Counted from the first letter of the stretch, positions 46,146-55,952 are shown. The stretch: 64,000 nt of DNA from CAMDPA01 sp965223035 (GCA_965223035.1 OZ244980.1:3968001-4032000), one strand, 5' to 3'. Made by a program: numbers and translations. Notes: generated by a model from the letters alone, not told the origin.

Positions 46146-46877
46146 GGGTGTCTCCTTGCCTGCCGCAATCCGGCCGCTGTCGTCACATCGCCCGCGCGCA
46201 AGCGGGTTGGTGGTTGATCGCCTGCCGCGCAGACGTAACGCCGATCGGCCGGCGCCTCCTCTCAACATCGTGCGTCAACTGGACGCGATCAGCATCATGA
46301 CCGGCGCTCGCGGGCACGACTTTTACCATGCGGGGACGTGTGGCCCCACGCGTTATTATGTGTGGCCCTACGTGCGTCTGGAACGTCGCTCGCGCGCAAC
46401 ATGAGGTGGCTGTGAGCCCGCTTGCCGCCATCGTCGAACCGAACCGCGCCGCCAGCATGGCAGCCGTCGACGCGAGTGTTGCATCATGAGCGTTGTTGCC
46501 GCAAGGCGAGCGCTCTCAACCCAGCCGGCCCTGGGGCCCTGGTGGCGACGTGCCGTTGCCATCGCGCATGCCCCCGACGGCGATCGGGCCTGATTGGCAA
46601 GCGCCGAGTTTGTGGTCTAGCTTTTGAAACATGCCCGACGCGCACCCGGGAGCAAATCTTGGCTTCGGAGCACCAACCCCATTTGCCGTCTGAACAGGCC
46701 TCACATGCACCACCCGCCGCAATGCCCGGAGCCGGCAATCGCCACGCTGCACGCCATCATACGCAAGCCTACCCGGGCGCCCTATTCGGCCATCGGTTCA
46801 GCCACGCGTCATCCGCCTCCCGGTTGACGAGCTACCGTACCGCCATTGACTAACCCATCAACGTTGGAACCTGTCCC
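46146..46877. other. Long divergent intergenic region
   Basis: No gene recognised; frames of 60-140 codons exist on both strands in this GC-rich DNA but none resembles a known family or has a convincing start. It separates the HD-domain gene from the MetE-like gene and must contain both promoters. Confidence 0.4.
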
Positions 46878-48062
46878 ATGTACAAAGCCACCGCGCAAAA
46901 ACAGCTACCCACCTCGATTATCGGATCGCTACCGCGCCCGGATTGGTACACGGCGAGAATCGGATCCCAATCTTTCCTGCAAGCGATGGTCGATACAGGT
47001 TTTCGCGAGCAGTACGAGGACGCCGTATCTTCATTCCTAAGGGATCAGGAGACGGCCGGGCTCGACATCTGCACCGACGGCGATGCTCACTACGACCCCC
47101 AAGTCGGCGGCCTGAGCTGGCAAAGCTACGCGCCCTTCCACATGGCTGGCTTTGATGCGTCGCATCCGCGCCCGGCCGTCTATAAGGTCGGTGCCGCTGC
47201 CTTCCCCCGCGGCCACATCCTCCACGAGTTTCTCGAAGGGCGCATCTTGCCCAAGCTGGTGGGGCCGGTCGGACCAGGCGATCTCCAGTACGCGGCGATG
47301 TGGAAGACCGCGCAGCGCCTGACGACAAAGCCAGTGAAGTTCGGGACCATCACGCCGGAATTGTTGGCGGCCTCCGTCGACGATGATTACTATGCCGATC
47401 CGGTCGAGCGAACCATGGCGATCAGCGATGCGCTGAACCAGGAGCTCAATGCGCTGGCGGACGCCGGATGCCCGGTGATCCAGATGGAAGAGCCGCAAAT
47501 TCACATGACGCCGGTGCGCGGCAAACTGTTCGGAATGCTCGACACGCCTGAACTTGTCCAGATCTTCAACAACACCGTCAGGGGCCTGCGAGACAAGACC
47601 GAGGTGTGGTGCCATACCTGTTGGGGCAATCCATCCCAGCAGCGAATTTTCCGTGACATTCAAAGCTATCAGCCCACGTTGGAAGCGCTCAATCGGGTGG
47701 ACGCCGACGTGCTCACATTCGAGACCTGCAGCTCCGGCACCGGCGACCTCAAGGCCATCGGCGAGGTGATCACCGACAAAAAGATTGCCATCGGCGTCAT
47801 CGACCATCACAGCCTGCAGGTGGAGCGGCCGGACCAAGTGGCCGATCTGATCAGGGAAGCCCTGAAACACGTGCCCGCTGAGCGGTTGGTTATCTCATCC
47901 GACTGCGGGATGGGACGAGAAGGCATGAGCCGGCGCCACGCCCGCTACAAAATCGTGGCCATGGTGTTGGGCACCAACATCGTCCGCAAGGAGCTCGGTC
48001 TGCCCGAAGCGGCGTGCCTGGCCGCCGATCCCAAGTACTCGCTGACCATTCAAGAGGACTGA
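46878..48062 (+). CDS. MetE-core family cobalamin-independent methyltransferase
   Basis: 394-residue homologue of the C-terminal catalytic barrel of methionine synthase MetE; lacks the N-terminal half of full MetE (about 750 residues). Likely zinc ligands are His246 and Cys248 (WCHTCWGN), Glu282 (FETCSSG) and Cys343 (SSDCGMGREG), matching the His-x-Cys...Glu...Cys set of MetE. The N-terminus has the family IIGSLPRPDW motif. Relatives move methyl groups to homocysteine or act as epoxyalkane:coenzyme M-type thiol alkyltransferases. The thiol acceptor here is unknown; isolated position gives no further clue. Confidence 0.85.
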   Translation: MYKATAQKQLPTSIIGSLPRPDWYTARIGSQSFLQAMVDTGFREQYEDAVSSFLRDQETAGLDICTDGDAHYDPQVGGLSWQSYAPFHMAGFDASHPRPAVYKVGAAAFPRGHILHEFLEGRILPKLVGPVGPGDLQYAAMWKTAQRLTTKPVKFGTITPELLAASVDDDYYADPVERTMAISDALNQELNALADAGCPVIQMEEPQIHMTPVRGKLFGMLDTPELVQIFNNTVRGLRDKTEVWCHTCWGNPSQQRIFRDIQSYQPTLEALNRVDADVLTFETCSSGTGDLKAIGEVITDKKIAIGVIDHHSLQVERPDQVADLIREALKHVPAERLVISSDCGMGREGMSRRHARYKIVAMVLGTNIVRKELGLPEAACLAADPKYSLTIQED

Positions 48063-48145
48063 GCCGGAAACGAGCAAAACGTCGCTGCAACACGGGGTTT
48101 GCCGATCAGCGTGCATGCCCCGCGCTCACCGCAGTGGCCGTGGTG

Positions 48146-49099
48146 TCAGGTCGCGCCAACTTTTTTGCCCCACATGGTGCTGGTGTAGATCCCGATGCCG
48201 ATCAAGCAGATACCGACCAGATGGTAGGGCTGGAGGCTTTCATCGAGCAGGGTGATCGCCATCACCACGCCAAAGGCGGGGATCAGGTGCATGTAAGGCC
48301 CGGCCCGCCCCGGCCCTAGCAGCCGCACCGCCCGGTTCCACAAAAACACCGCGGCGACCGAGTTCGTCATCGCCAGGGTGAAAATGGTGAGCACACTCAC
48401 CCAATCGAAAGGCGTCGGCCGGAAGCTGAAATGCTCAAACAGGTAAAGCGGCAGGCCGAACAGGCTTCCGAACCCCAGCAGGACCACCATCAGCACGCCC
48501 GGCTCGAGCTGCGCGGGTACCAACCTCAGCAGCACGGCATAAAACGACCAGCTCAGATACGCCAACAACACGACCACGTCGCCCCGATTCAGGTTGAGTT
48601 CGGCGAGACTGGCGAGGTCGCCGGACGAGATCATCAACAACACCCCGCACAGCGATACCGCGATGCCCACGCTTTGCCGGGCGGTCACGGAATCGCGAAA
48701 GAGCAACCAGGCCACCAGCAGAATGAGGATCGGTTCGGTCGAGTTCAGGACGACCACATTGATGACAAAGGTGAGTTGAAGCGACAAGAACAGTAGCGTG
48801 TTGCCGGTGATCACCAAAAGGAATGCCAGCAACGACAGGATGCGCCAATGCCGCACGACGATCCTGGCCTGCCTACGGACGGGGCGCATGAACAGCGGCA
48901 GGATCAGCAGTAGGCCGAGTAATGTGCGCCAAAAGGACAGGCCGACCGGCGGGACGTCCTCGCGAACACCACGCACGATAATGGCCCCTAGGGCAAAGAA
49001 GAAAGCGGCCGCCGCGGCCGCGAATGGGCCCGAGCTGACAACGTTACGGCCAGCCCAAAGAGCGCGATAGATGGGACGTCGTCGTGCACGTGGTCTCAA
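48146..49099 (-). CDS. EamA/DMT-family transporter
   Basis: 317-residue inner-membrane protein with about ten hydrophobic segments in two EamA repeats (about 25-160 and 170-305). Family features are the SEPILILLVAWL-like end of repeat 1 (NSTEPILILLVAWLLFRDSV) and the LIPAFGVVMAITLLDESL end of repeat 2. Starts at a TTG at 49099; the first about 22 Arg-rich residues may not be translated. Members export or import amino acids, nucleobases or other metabolites; substrate not predictable. Confidence 0.88.
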   Translation of the reverse strand: MRPRARRRPIYRALWAGRNVVSSGPFAAAAAAFFFALGAIIVRGVREDVPPVGLSFWRTLLGLLLILPLFMRPVRRQARIVVRHWRILSLLAFLLVITGNTLLFLSLQLTFVINVVVLNSTEPILILLVAWLLFRDSVTARQSVGIAVSLCGVLLMISSGDLASLAELNLNRGDVVVLLAYLSWSFYAVLLRLVPAQLEPGVLMVVLLGFGSLFGLPLYLFEHFSFRPTPFDWVSVLTIFTLAMTNSVAAVFLWNRAVRLLGPGRAGPYMHLIPAFGVVMAITLLDESLQPYHLVGICLIGIGIYTSTMWGKKVGAT

Positions 49100-49285
49100 T
49101 GATCTGCTGCCCGAAAAGTGCCGGCCCCGCCGACGTCGGCAAAACCTGCTTGCAAACGGCCGTCGGACTGCGCCTTGTCATCTGGCTGCGACATCGTCCG
49201 ACCGTTGCCCTTAACGCGCGTGCGTTTTTGAAATGGTGTTCATCTCGCGTCACAGCCGATGGCCCAGGCCGGCTGATCACTGACC

Positions 49286-51241
49286 TCACGCCCGCGCCGG
49301 TTGGTTTTTCTGCAGCAATAAGAACCCGAGCGTAACAATCGCGGCGGCGCCGAGCAACGGCAAAGCCAATGCGTGGTCCAGCGGCACGACCATGATGATG
49401 ACGCCGCACAACGCGACGACGATGCGAGCGAGAATCGACAGCGACCTGAAGATATATCCAGCCATCGCCATGGCAAGAATGATCACGCCGATCACCGTCT
49501 TGACCGCTACCAGAGCGATATCAGCAGCCGAGCCCTGGAAGATCAGCTCTGGCTGGTAGACGAACACAAACGGCACGACGTAGGCTGCTATTCCCAAACG
49601 AACACCCGCCATGCCGGTCTTCCAGAAATCGGTGCCGGCGACGGCGCAGGCCGCGAAGGTCGCGATACAGATTGGCGGCGTGATCATCGACAACATACCG
49701 AAATAGAATATGAACAGATGCGCCGCCATCAGCGGCACGCCTTTTTCAACGAGCGCGGGCGCGACCAAAATCGCCAGCATCAAATAGATGACGCCCGACG
49801 GCATACCCATTCCCAAAATGATACAAATCACGGCTGTCATCAGCAGCAGGCTGAGGCTGCTGTCGCCAGCCATCGAGGTCAACAACAAAGAAAAATTGAA
49901 ACTCAGCGTCGAAATCTGTAACGACCCAATAATCATACCGGCCAACGAGGTGATGATGATCAGGTCCAGCACGGTTTGACCGGTCTCGCGAACGGCTGTC
50001 CAGATTTTGCCCGGCGTCGGTCGGGTCGCTGGTGTCAAGAGCGAAACCATGAGCGTTACGCCAACCGCCAGCATAGCCGAACGTCCGGGCTGCCAATGCT
50101 CTACCACCAGCGTCCAAACCAACAGGCCGATCGGAATGATGAAGACCCATCCGCGCCGCCACAACCCGCCCGATCGTGCGGCGGCGGTGGCATCCAACCG
50201 GTTCACATTCTGTCTGGCGGCTTCAAGATCAACCTGAACAAACAGCGCCACGTAGTACATCAGGGCGGGCAGCAGCGCGGCCAGGATAACCTCGCCATAG
50301 GACACCTGCATCAGCTCCGCCATCAAAAACGCGACGATGCCCATGACGGGGGGCATAATCTGTCCGCCGGTCGATGCGACCGCCTCGATAGCTGCAGCGG
50401 TCGGCCCCGAATAGCCGGCCTTGCGCATCATGGGAATCGTGATTGGGCCGTCCATGACCACGTTAGACACGGCGCTTCCGGAGATCGTGCCAAACAGGCT
50501 TGAGGCGACAACGGCAACCTTGGCCGGACCGCCTCGGTACCTGCCCATGGCGACCATGGCGAAATCGGTGAGGAACTTGTCGCCGTTGGCGGCGTAGAGC
50601 ATGCGTCCGAACAGGATGAACGCGACGATAATGCTGGTCGTGACGTCGAGCGGTATGCCGAGCAGCGCATTGTTGTCGAGATATAGGTAGGTGGCGATCC
50701 GCTCTGGCGGCGTACTTGGTACGTTGAGAATACCCGGGGCCAAATGCGATAGCGCCGCATAGCCGATAAACACCGCCCCCATGATCACCAGCGTCCAACC
50801 TGTTGCGCGACGCGTCGCCTCGAACACGATCAGCACGGTCAGAGCCCCGAGAATGGCGCGGGCGGGCGTGACGTCACCGATGGTCAGCACAATCTCGCGA
50901 TAGTTGATGGCCGCGAAGAGTCCTGACGCAAGGCTGACGAGAACGAAAAACCAATCATAAAGGGGAATCTCATCCTGGCCGGCGGAGCGATAGGGCTTTA
51001 GTCCCATGAACACCGCTGCCATCGCCAATCCAAAAATCAAGGCGAGAAACTGCTCCTTGAAAATTGCGATACCAACGACGTGCTGTAGTTCCAAAGACCA
51101 AAGCGCACATAGCACCGTGATGGCCGCAATTAGCGCATTATAAAAGACCTTGGGCCAGCCTTTGAGCCGGCGCCATTTTCTGTCTCCAATGATCGCTTCG
51201 AGTTGATCAGTTTTGTCGATCGACGGGTCTTGAGGTGCCAT
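49286..51241 (-). CDS. Fused TRAP transporter permease (TAXI-type DctQM)
   Basis: 651-residue membrane protein in which small (about 30-150) and large (about 150-600) TRAP permease parts are one polypeptide. Conserved blocks: SSLFGTISGSAVSNVVMDGP, EAVASTGGQIMPPVMG and GMGMPSGVIYLML. Such fusions usually pair with a TAXI-family binding protein, but no such gene lies beside it. ATG 51241 chosen; the frame is open to 51316. Probably transports an organic acid with a sodium or proton gradient. Confidence 0.9.
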   Translation of the reverse strand: MAPQDPSIDKTDQLEAIIGDRKWRRLKGWPKVFYNALIAAITVLCALWSLELQHVVGIAIFKEQFLALIFGLAMAAVFMGLKPYRSAGQDEIPLYDWFFVLVSLASGLFAAINYREIVLTIGDVTPARAILGALTVLIVFEATRRATGWTLVIMGAVFIGYAALSHLAPGILNVPSTPPERIATYLYLDNNALLGIPLDVTTSIIVAFILFGRMLYAANGDKFLTDFAMVAMGRYRGGPAKVAVVASSLFGTISGSAVSNVVMDGPITIPMMRKAGYSGPTAAAIEAVASTGGQIMPPVMGIVAFLMAELMQVSYGEVILAALLPALMYYVALFVQVDLEAARQNVNRLDATAAARSGGLWRRGWVFIIPIGLLVWTLVVEHWQPGRSAMLAVGVTLMVSLLTPATRPTPGKIWTAVRETGQTVLDLIIITSLAGMIIGSLQISTLSFNFSLLLTSMAGDSSLSLLLMTAVICIILGMGMPSGVIYLMLAILVAPALVEKGVPLMAAHLFIFYFGMLSMITPPICIATFAACAVAGTDFWKTGMAGVRLGIAAYVVPFVFVYQPELIFQGSAADIALVAVKTVIGVIILAMAMAGYIFRSLSILARIVVALCGVIIMVVPLDHALALPLLGAAAIVTLGFLLLQKNQPARA

Positions 51242-51689
51242 GAGCTTGAGTGAGCTTGAATGACCTAGGGTGCCCAAAGTCCGGCCATCACAGTGGCAAC
51301 GCCTGGCCGCCATCACGTAGCGGCCTTTGCGTTCAAGCCGATCTCATGGCCTTACTCCTACTTGTTTATCTTGCGTGGGATGCTACGCGCTCGGCTGCAA
51401 CATGACAACCGCACCACAGGGTCAACACCCCTCGGCGGTTACTCCGTAATCGTCAGCGGCGGCGCGCGAAGACGGGCGGCCGCGATCAACTGGCCGGCCC
51501 GTATCTTGCCGTTGGCCTGCCCGTTCGCACATGGTAGTCAATGAGCGGTGCGGATCATTCTGCGCACAGCGTTGTGGACGTGCTGCATTGCTTTACGCTT
51601 TCCATTGCGCCACTTAATTGACCACAGTGAAGCCCTCGCTCGCGTAGGCCTCGCCGCCCGCATCGCGGCTACGAAATTGGAGTTGGTGC
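51242..51689. other. Divergent intergenic region
   Basis: No gene recognised between the leftward TRAP permease and the rightward SDR; promoters for both are expected here. No strong hairpin seen. Confidence 0.4.
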
Positions 51690-52634
51690 ATGGCAACCAA
51701 GGTCAGCGCAAGTGGCTTTCATGATTGGACGCCCGACCGCCTGCCAGATCTCAGCGGCAAGATCTATGTGATCACCGGTGGCAATGCCGGAATCGGGTTC
51801 GAGGCCGCCAGGATGCTGGGCCAAGCGGGCGCCAACTTGGTCTTGGCCTGTCGGTCCATCGACAAGGCCGAAAGGGCGCGGGACGCCTTAAAGAGCGAGG
51901 TCAAGGGCACCATCGACGTGGTACAGCTTGATCTGTCGGACCTTGCATCGGTGCGCGCCGCCGCCGCTGAGATACGCCGCCATCACGCGCGGATCGATGG
52001 GCTCATCAACAACGCCGGCATTATGCAGACGCCACATCGCAAAACCAAGGACGGCTTCGAGCTGCAATTCGGCACCAATCATCTGGGACATTTTCTCTGG
52101 ACCAGCTTGTTGATCGACCTGGTTGAGGCGGCCGAGGGCCGCGTCGTGACCGTATCGAGCATCGCGCACAAATTTGCCACTGTCGATCTTGATGACCTTA
52201 TGTCGGAAAAACGGTACAGCCGCCACAAGGCGTATGCCCTCTCCAAAGTTGCGAATTTGATGTTTGCTCTCGAATTGGACCGTCGGTTGCAAGCGCACGG
52301 CTACAAGGCCATCAGCATCGCTTGCCATCCCGGGTATGCGAACACGCTTTTGCAGAGCACGGGACCGACCGGGTTCGTCAAACTCGTCTACAAGCTAAGC
52401 AACCCCCTGCTGGCGCAGCGCGCCGAGGCCGGCGCAATTCCCACCGTACTTGCCGCGGCCGGCAAGGAGGCGCGTCGCGGCGCCTACTACGGGCCCCAGC
52501 ACCTCGGCGAATCGCGCGGCCCGGTCAGCGACGCCAACGTCAGCGACATCGCGGCCGACCAACAGCTGTGCGCCGGACTTTGGCAAGCCAGCGAAGATTT
52601 GATCGCAGAACGGTTCAATTTCTCGAGTCGCTGA
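51690..52634 (+). CDS. Short-chain dehydrogenase/reductase, retinol dehydrogenase-like
   Basis: 314-residue Rossmann-fold oxidoreductase. The cofactor loop TGGNAGIG is at 29-36, followed by ACRSIDKAERA, where the Arg after the second strand suggests NADP(H); DLSDLASV; the NNAG motif; the catalytic Ser in VTVSSIAHK and the Tyr-Lys pair in AYALSK. Resembles the retinol dehydrogenase/protochlorophyllide reductase-like branch acting on bulky alcohols or ketones. Single gene. Confidence 0.9.
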   Translation: MATKVSASGFHDWTPDRLPDLSGKIYVITGGNAGIGFEAARMLGQAGANLVLACRSIDKAERARDALKSEVKGTIDVVQLDLSDLASVRAAAAEIRRHHARIDGLINNAGIMQTPHRKTKDGFELQFGTNHLGHFLWTSLLIDLVEAAEGRVVTVSSIAHKFATVDLDDLMSEKRYSRHKAYALSKVANLMFALELDRRLQAHGYKAISIACHPGYANTLLQSTGPTGFVKLVYKLSNPLLAQRAEAGAIPTVLAAAGKEARRGAYYGPQHLGESRGPVSDANVSDIAADQQLCAGLWQASEDLIAERFNFSSR

Positions 52635-52696
52635 TGGAACCCTACGCCGGCGTGGAAGCACCTGACGTCGAGCCGAAGCCTTGCTTCATCCCCAGG

Positions 52697-52763
52697 CTAG
52701 AGCAACTTTCTGCCTTAAATCGGAACCGGCTTTGCGGTTCCGATTTAAGGCGCGATGATCCAG
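52697..52763. repeat. Short deletion derivative of family A repeat
   Basis: 67 bases that start CTAGAGCAACTTTCTGCC and end GGCGCGATGATCCAG. Keeps hairpin 2 (TTAAATCGGAACCG with CGGTTCCGATTTAA) but has lost hairpin 1 except its outer end. Lies 63 bases after the SDR stop. Confidence 0.82.
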
Positions 52764-52833
52764 TTTTGCCCTGCAAATACTAAAGCGGGGGCCATTCGGC
52801 CTCCGCGCCTATTGTTGCAAATGGCTGACGTGA

Positions 52834-53412
52834 TCACTTTGCCTTGCAGGGCACTGAGATTGTGATGCCGGCGCCGGGGATGAAACGCTTGCAAGCAGCC
52901 TTCACCTGTGCACCACCGGTCACCTGTGCACCACCGGACTCGACAGGAGCGTCAGAGTTCGCGATCGAGGGATCCTGGTCCGGCGTCGCCGGAGTTGACG
53001 ACTGATCTTCATTCTGCAACCGCCGATTCTCTGCCTGCAACCGGCGAAGTTCTGCCTCGACGGTCGCTAGCCGTGCTTTCGCGCGTGCCCGATTGGCTGC
53101 CTGGGCCTTCGCCCGTGCGATCGCGGCTTGCCGTTTTCTGGCGGCAGCCTTGGCGCGCGCCGCAGCCGCAGCTTTGAGCCGTGCCCGCCTGATCTGGGCC
53201 GCCTTGGCCCGCCGCGCTCGAAGCTTGGCGGCCCGCGACGGCGACCGGCGTTTCACCCGCACCCTCCGCCTGTCGTGCTTGCGATCCATCTCATCTGAGA
53301 ACTTGAGGATGGTTTCGTCAAACCCGTGTGCGCGCCCAGCCGAAACGGGCGTCGCCAAACTCACCGCCGTGACAAGCGCGACAGCGACCAAAATAAGTCC
53401 ATGCGCTCTCAT
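52834..53412 (-). CDS. Secreted Ala/Arg-rich coiled-coil protein
   Basis: 192 residues from ATG 53412 (another in-frame ATG at 53424). A clear signal peptide (LILVAVALVTAVSLATPVSA) is followed by a very basic helical part (about 40-125) composed mainly of Ala, Arg and Lys, then a short coiled coil (ATVEAELRRLQAENRRLQNE). The C-terminus has two cysteines (ACKRF and PCKAK), which could form a disulfide. An 18-base tandem duplication (52903-52938) yields a repeated VTGGAQ unit. No family recognised; could be a periplasmic polyanion- or peptidoglycan-associated protein. The biased composition makes function calls unsafe. Confidence 0.65.
   Translation of the reverse strand: MRAHGLILVAVALVTAVSLATPVSAGRAHGFDETILKFSDEMDRKHDRRRVRVKRRSPSRAAKLRARRAKAAQIRRARLKAAAAARAKAAARKRQAAIARAKAQAANRARAKARLATVEAELRRLQAENRRLQNEDQSSTPATPDQDPSIANSDAPVESGGAQVTGGAQVKAACKRFIPGAGITISVPCKAK
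52903..52938. repeat. 18-base tandem duplication inside coding sequence
   Basis: Two copies of CACCTGTGCACCACCGGT, the second differing only in the last base; adds six residues in frame to the secreted Ala/Arg-rich protein. Confidence 0.9.
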
Positions 53413-53984
53413 GATGTTCTCCACCGCTCAGGGCTTCACATCCGCTCGCCCAGAACACTGAGGTTTGAGCAATCTCGCTGATCACATTGCCATTTTCTCG
53501 CGGTACGGCAGTTCCGGAGGGGACAGGTCAAGAGCGTTTCAGTGTGAGCGGGAACCACATCCCGCTCCCCGCCCGGCCAACCACGACATCGGGCTATGGG
53601 GTGGAAGGGCTGGGGAACAAGCCAGCAAGGCTGCTCCGCCCAACATGGAAATCAATGAGAACTTGGCGGCACCGGCACGCCGGCCCATGGCCTCGCCGCA
53701 ACGCCGTCGGCAGATCATGCCGCTGATCGGTTATCTACAGGTGGCTGAAATAGCTGTATGGGAGGCACACGTTCGACGGCTGTTAGCCGGTACGCGCGGC
53801 TCTCTTGAGCCCTGCACGCACAGCCCCAGCATGCAACCGCCACCTTGGTCGAAAACAATTCATGAGACGGTCCGGCCAGACCGATCGGGTGGGCCGCCGC
53901 CCGTCGGCGCCAATGCTCCTCTCGTCAGCTCGACGTGCAACAGCAGTGCCTGTCGACGACTCGACGCCGTTACCAATGACGTCG
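53413..53984. other. Intergenic stretch
   Basis: No convincing gene; the long plus-strand frame at 53465 looks like a random GC-rich frame and includes the antisense of the next gene. Contains a family B palindrome at 53551. Confidence 0.4.
53551..53625. repeat. Palindromic GC-rich repeat, family B copy 4
   Basis: Begins GGAACCACATCCCGCTCCCC, continues with CCCGGCC and returns with GGGTGGAAGGGCTGGGGAAC. Same family as 54643 and 22197; preceded by TTTCAGTGTG, also seen near other copies. Confidence 0.55.
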
Positions 53985-54356
53985 TCAACCCGCCACGCGC
54001 AGATCATCAGCACCCAGCGCGGGATGGCCGCACGTGCCGGTCTGCATCGACATCACATCGCTCCAGGCTTCGATCTTGAGCAATTCTTGACACACGGCAT
54101 TGGGATCAAGCCCTTCTTGGGTGACCAGCGTTACAAACAAGCTCGCGAGCCAAAGCGCGTAGTCTTCGCGCTCGATCGGCGCCGTGACGTCAAGGCCGGC
54201 GGGACCCCTTATCGAGGCTCCGACACCAAACCGATGCTCAAAATCAGCGAGCTCGTCATGCGTCGTCACAACTCGAATAAGATCGTCCCGTTCCGCGGTG
54301 GCCGCTGAAAGCCAAACGATCAGTGCCTCAGTGTGCTCCAATTTCGCGTCTTCCAT
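53985..54356 (-). CDS. Small acidic protein of unknown function
   Basis: 123 residues from ATG 54356, which follows a GGGGGC; the frame is open to 54500 but that extension looks non-coding. Acidic and mainly helical (LEHTEALIVWLSAATAERDD, then YALWLASLFVTLVTQEGL). No signal peptide, no motif recognised. Upstream of the Ala/Arg-rich protein gene on the same strand but more than 500 bases away. Confidence 0.5.
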   Translation of the reverse strand: MEDAKLEHTEALIVWLSAATAERDDLIRVVTTHDELADFEHRFGVGASIRGPAGLDVTAPIEREDYALWLASLFVTLVTQEGLDPNAVCQELLKIEAWSDVMSMQTGTCGHPALGADDLRVAG

Positions 54357-54746
54357 CACTGCCCCCTGCGATGGCGTAGCCAACCTGCTTGACCGCTGCG
54401 AATCCCATAGGCTAGGCCGTCCGCAACGTCCATGGCTACCGACCGCCCCGTCGTTGCTCATCCCCAAAATTCGAACTTCGGCCAATTGATGCTGACACAA
54501 CGTCGAAAAATTGACCGAAAGCTGTCACGCTCAGCGCCCGTTGCGCGGCTACGAAACATCACTGTGCGGGCGGCCTCGGGCTTTGCCGAAACGATGACCG
54601 TAATCATTTCGGCAATCCGTGGTGAGGGCCTTATCAGTGTGATGAACCATCCCGCTCCCCCCGCCGGGCCACCCATCACACCATGCCAATGGGTGTCCGG
54701 ATGGGGGGCGGGCCGGCACGGCTAATGTGCCTCAGGCGGAAATGAT
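54357..54746. other. Intergenic stretch
   Basis: No gene recognised. A family B palindrome occupies 54643-54720. Confidence 0.4.
54643..54720. repeat. Palindromic GC-rich repeat, family B copy 5
   Basis: Left arm GAACCATCCCGCTCCCCCCG with CGGGCCACCCAT, right arm ATGGGTGTCCGGATGGGGGG. Imperfect palindrome preceded by ATCAGTGTGATG, like copy 4. Confidence 0.55.
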
Positions 54747-55451
54747 TTAGATCTCATCGAGCGGAAATAGGCCATGACGTCGCAAGATGGCGTGAACAGC
54801 GGGTGAGGACAGCCAGTCGATCAAATGCTGCGCGGCTGCCCGGTTCCGCCCGCGGGCGCCCAGGCCGACAGACATCGTCGAAACGCGCTGAATTTCGGCA
54901 GGCAGCGGTCCGACGACATCGACCCCCTCAACCAACAGATGCTCGCAGAGCTGCTGGATCGCTATCTCCGCCTCGCCGGACAGCAGGAACTCGGCGACCG
55001 GTCCGCCGCGACCGAACACGGTCTTACGATTGACGTCCTCGCTCAGGCCCCAATCCGCGAGCAATCGTTGGACATGCAGACCGCTTGCGGCCTGGGTCGC
55101 TGGGTCGGTGTAGGAAACAGCTGTTGCCGCGCGCAGCGCCTCTCTGACGTCTTCGACCGTATCAATCCGAGGCTGGGGAGCGCCCGCCTTCACGGCGATG
55201 CCGATCACCGACTTGGCGACATCGACACGCGAATTTGGCTGCGCGTGACCTTCAGCAATCATCGTATCAATGGCGTCTGGCACGGCGATCAGGACATCGT
55301 GGTCCTCACCCGTTCGACAGCACTGGTAGACGGTGCCCGTCGGCCCCCACGTGTAAGACATGACGGCGCCGGTTTTCGCTTGAAACTCACGTTCAAACTC
55401 GCCCAACACCCCTTTTAGCGCGATGGTGCCCACCAGCTTCAACTCGGCCAT
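54747..55451 (-). CDS. ModA-like extracytoplasmic/solute-binding protein without signal peptide
   Basis: 234 residues of the periplasmic-binding-protein type II fold like molybdate-binding ModA (KLVGTIALKGVLGEFEREF, a middle DVLIAVPDAIDTM strand-helix, and LLSGEAEIAIQQLCEHL). ATG 55451 has AGGAG five bases upstream; a GTG lies at 55457. No signal peptide or lipobox, and no ABC permease or ATPase genes adjacent, so it may bind a small anion or metabolite in the cytoplasm, or be an orphan. Molybdate is not implied, although three molybdenum enzymes lie in the window. Confidence 0.78.
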   Translation of the reverse strand: MAELKLVGTIALKGVLGEFEREFQAKTGAVMSYTWGPTGTVYQCCRTGEDHDVLIAVPDAIDTMIAEGHAQPNSRVDVAKSVIGIAVKAGAPQPRIDTVEDVREALRAATAVSYTDPATQAASGLHVQRLLADWGLSEDVNRKTVFGRGGPVAEFLLSGEAEIAIQQLCEHLLVEGVDVVGPLPAEIQRVSTMSVGLGARGRNRAAAQHLIDWLSSPAVHAILRRHGLFPLDEI

Positions 55452-55952
55452 CACCACTCCTTTTCCCGCATGCGTTCATTTGTTCCGGTTTGCCACGGCG
55501 GTTTAGCGATCTCGCGCCGCCCGGCGGACAACCAACGAATCATGACGAGCTCGATCGCTTTCGACAAGCTGTTCAATGGCGACCGGGTGCCAATCGTGGC
55601 GCCGAAGGCGACCGGTGCTGCCTAACCATCGTGAAGCTGCAAGCTTCGACCGCAAAGCACTGGCGCTCCCGCTTTCCCAGACCCGTCAGCGGCAAAACGG
55701 CACGCTCTCGATCGAACGTTGAAACACGTTGGCTGGCTGGTCATCTGTCATCCCGCCGCTCGCGCCAAGGCCCCATTGGATCGAACGCGAGGCATGATGA
55801 TGCACACCATCGTGCTTTTGGTCGGCAGCGGAAGGCACCAGATCAAATGCGGAAAGTTGCTCGACCGTTCAGCAGCGATCGTCCTTGTGCCATTGGGTGG
55901 AGTGGCCGGCAGAGCGGGTTGGCAAGACGATTCCGCCTCAGGTGGAAATCCA
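55452..55952. other. Intergenic stretch
   Basis: No recognised gene. A partial family B palindrome lies at 55888-55934, adjoining the family A repeat that begins at 55953. Confidence 0.4.
55888..55934. repeat. Partial family B repeat, copy 6
   Basis: Contains TGCCATTGGGTGGAGTGGCC, then GCAGAGCGGGTTGGCAAGACG and ATTCC, matching one arm of the family B palindrome. Lies 18 bases before a family A element, as at 22197 and 27619. Confidence 0.4.

Noticed and set aside
46484..46853. Small genes in the 46.1-46.9 kb gap
   Set aside because: Overlapping frames on both strands without credible starts or similarity; treated as intergenic.
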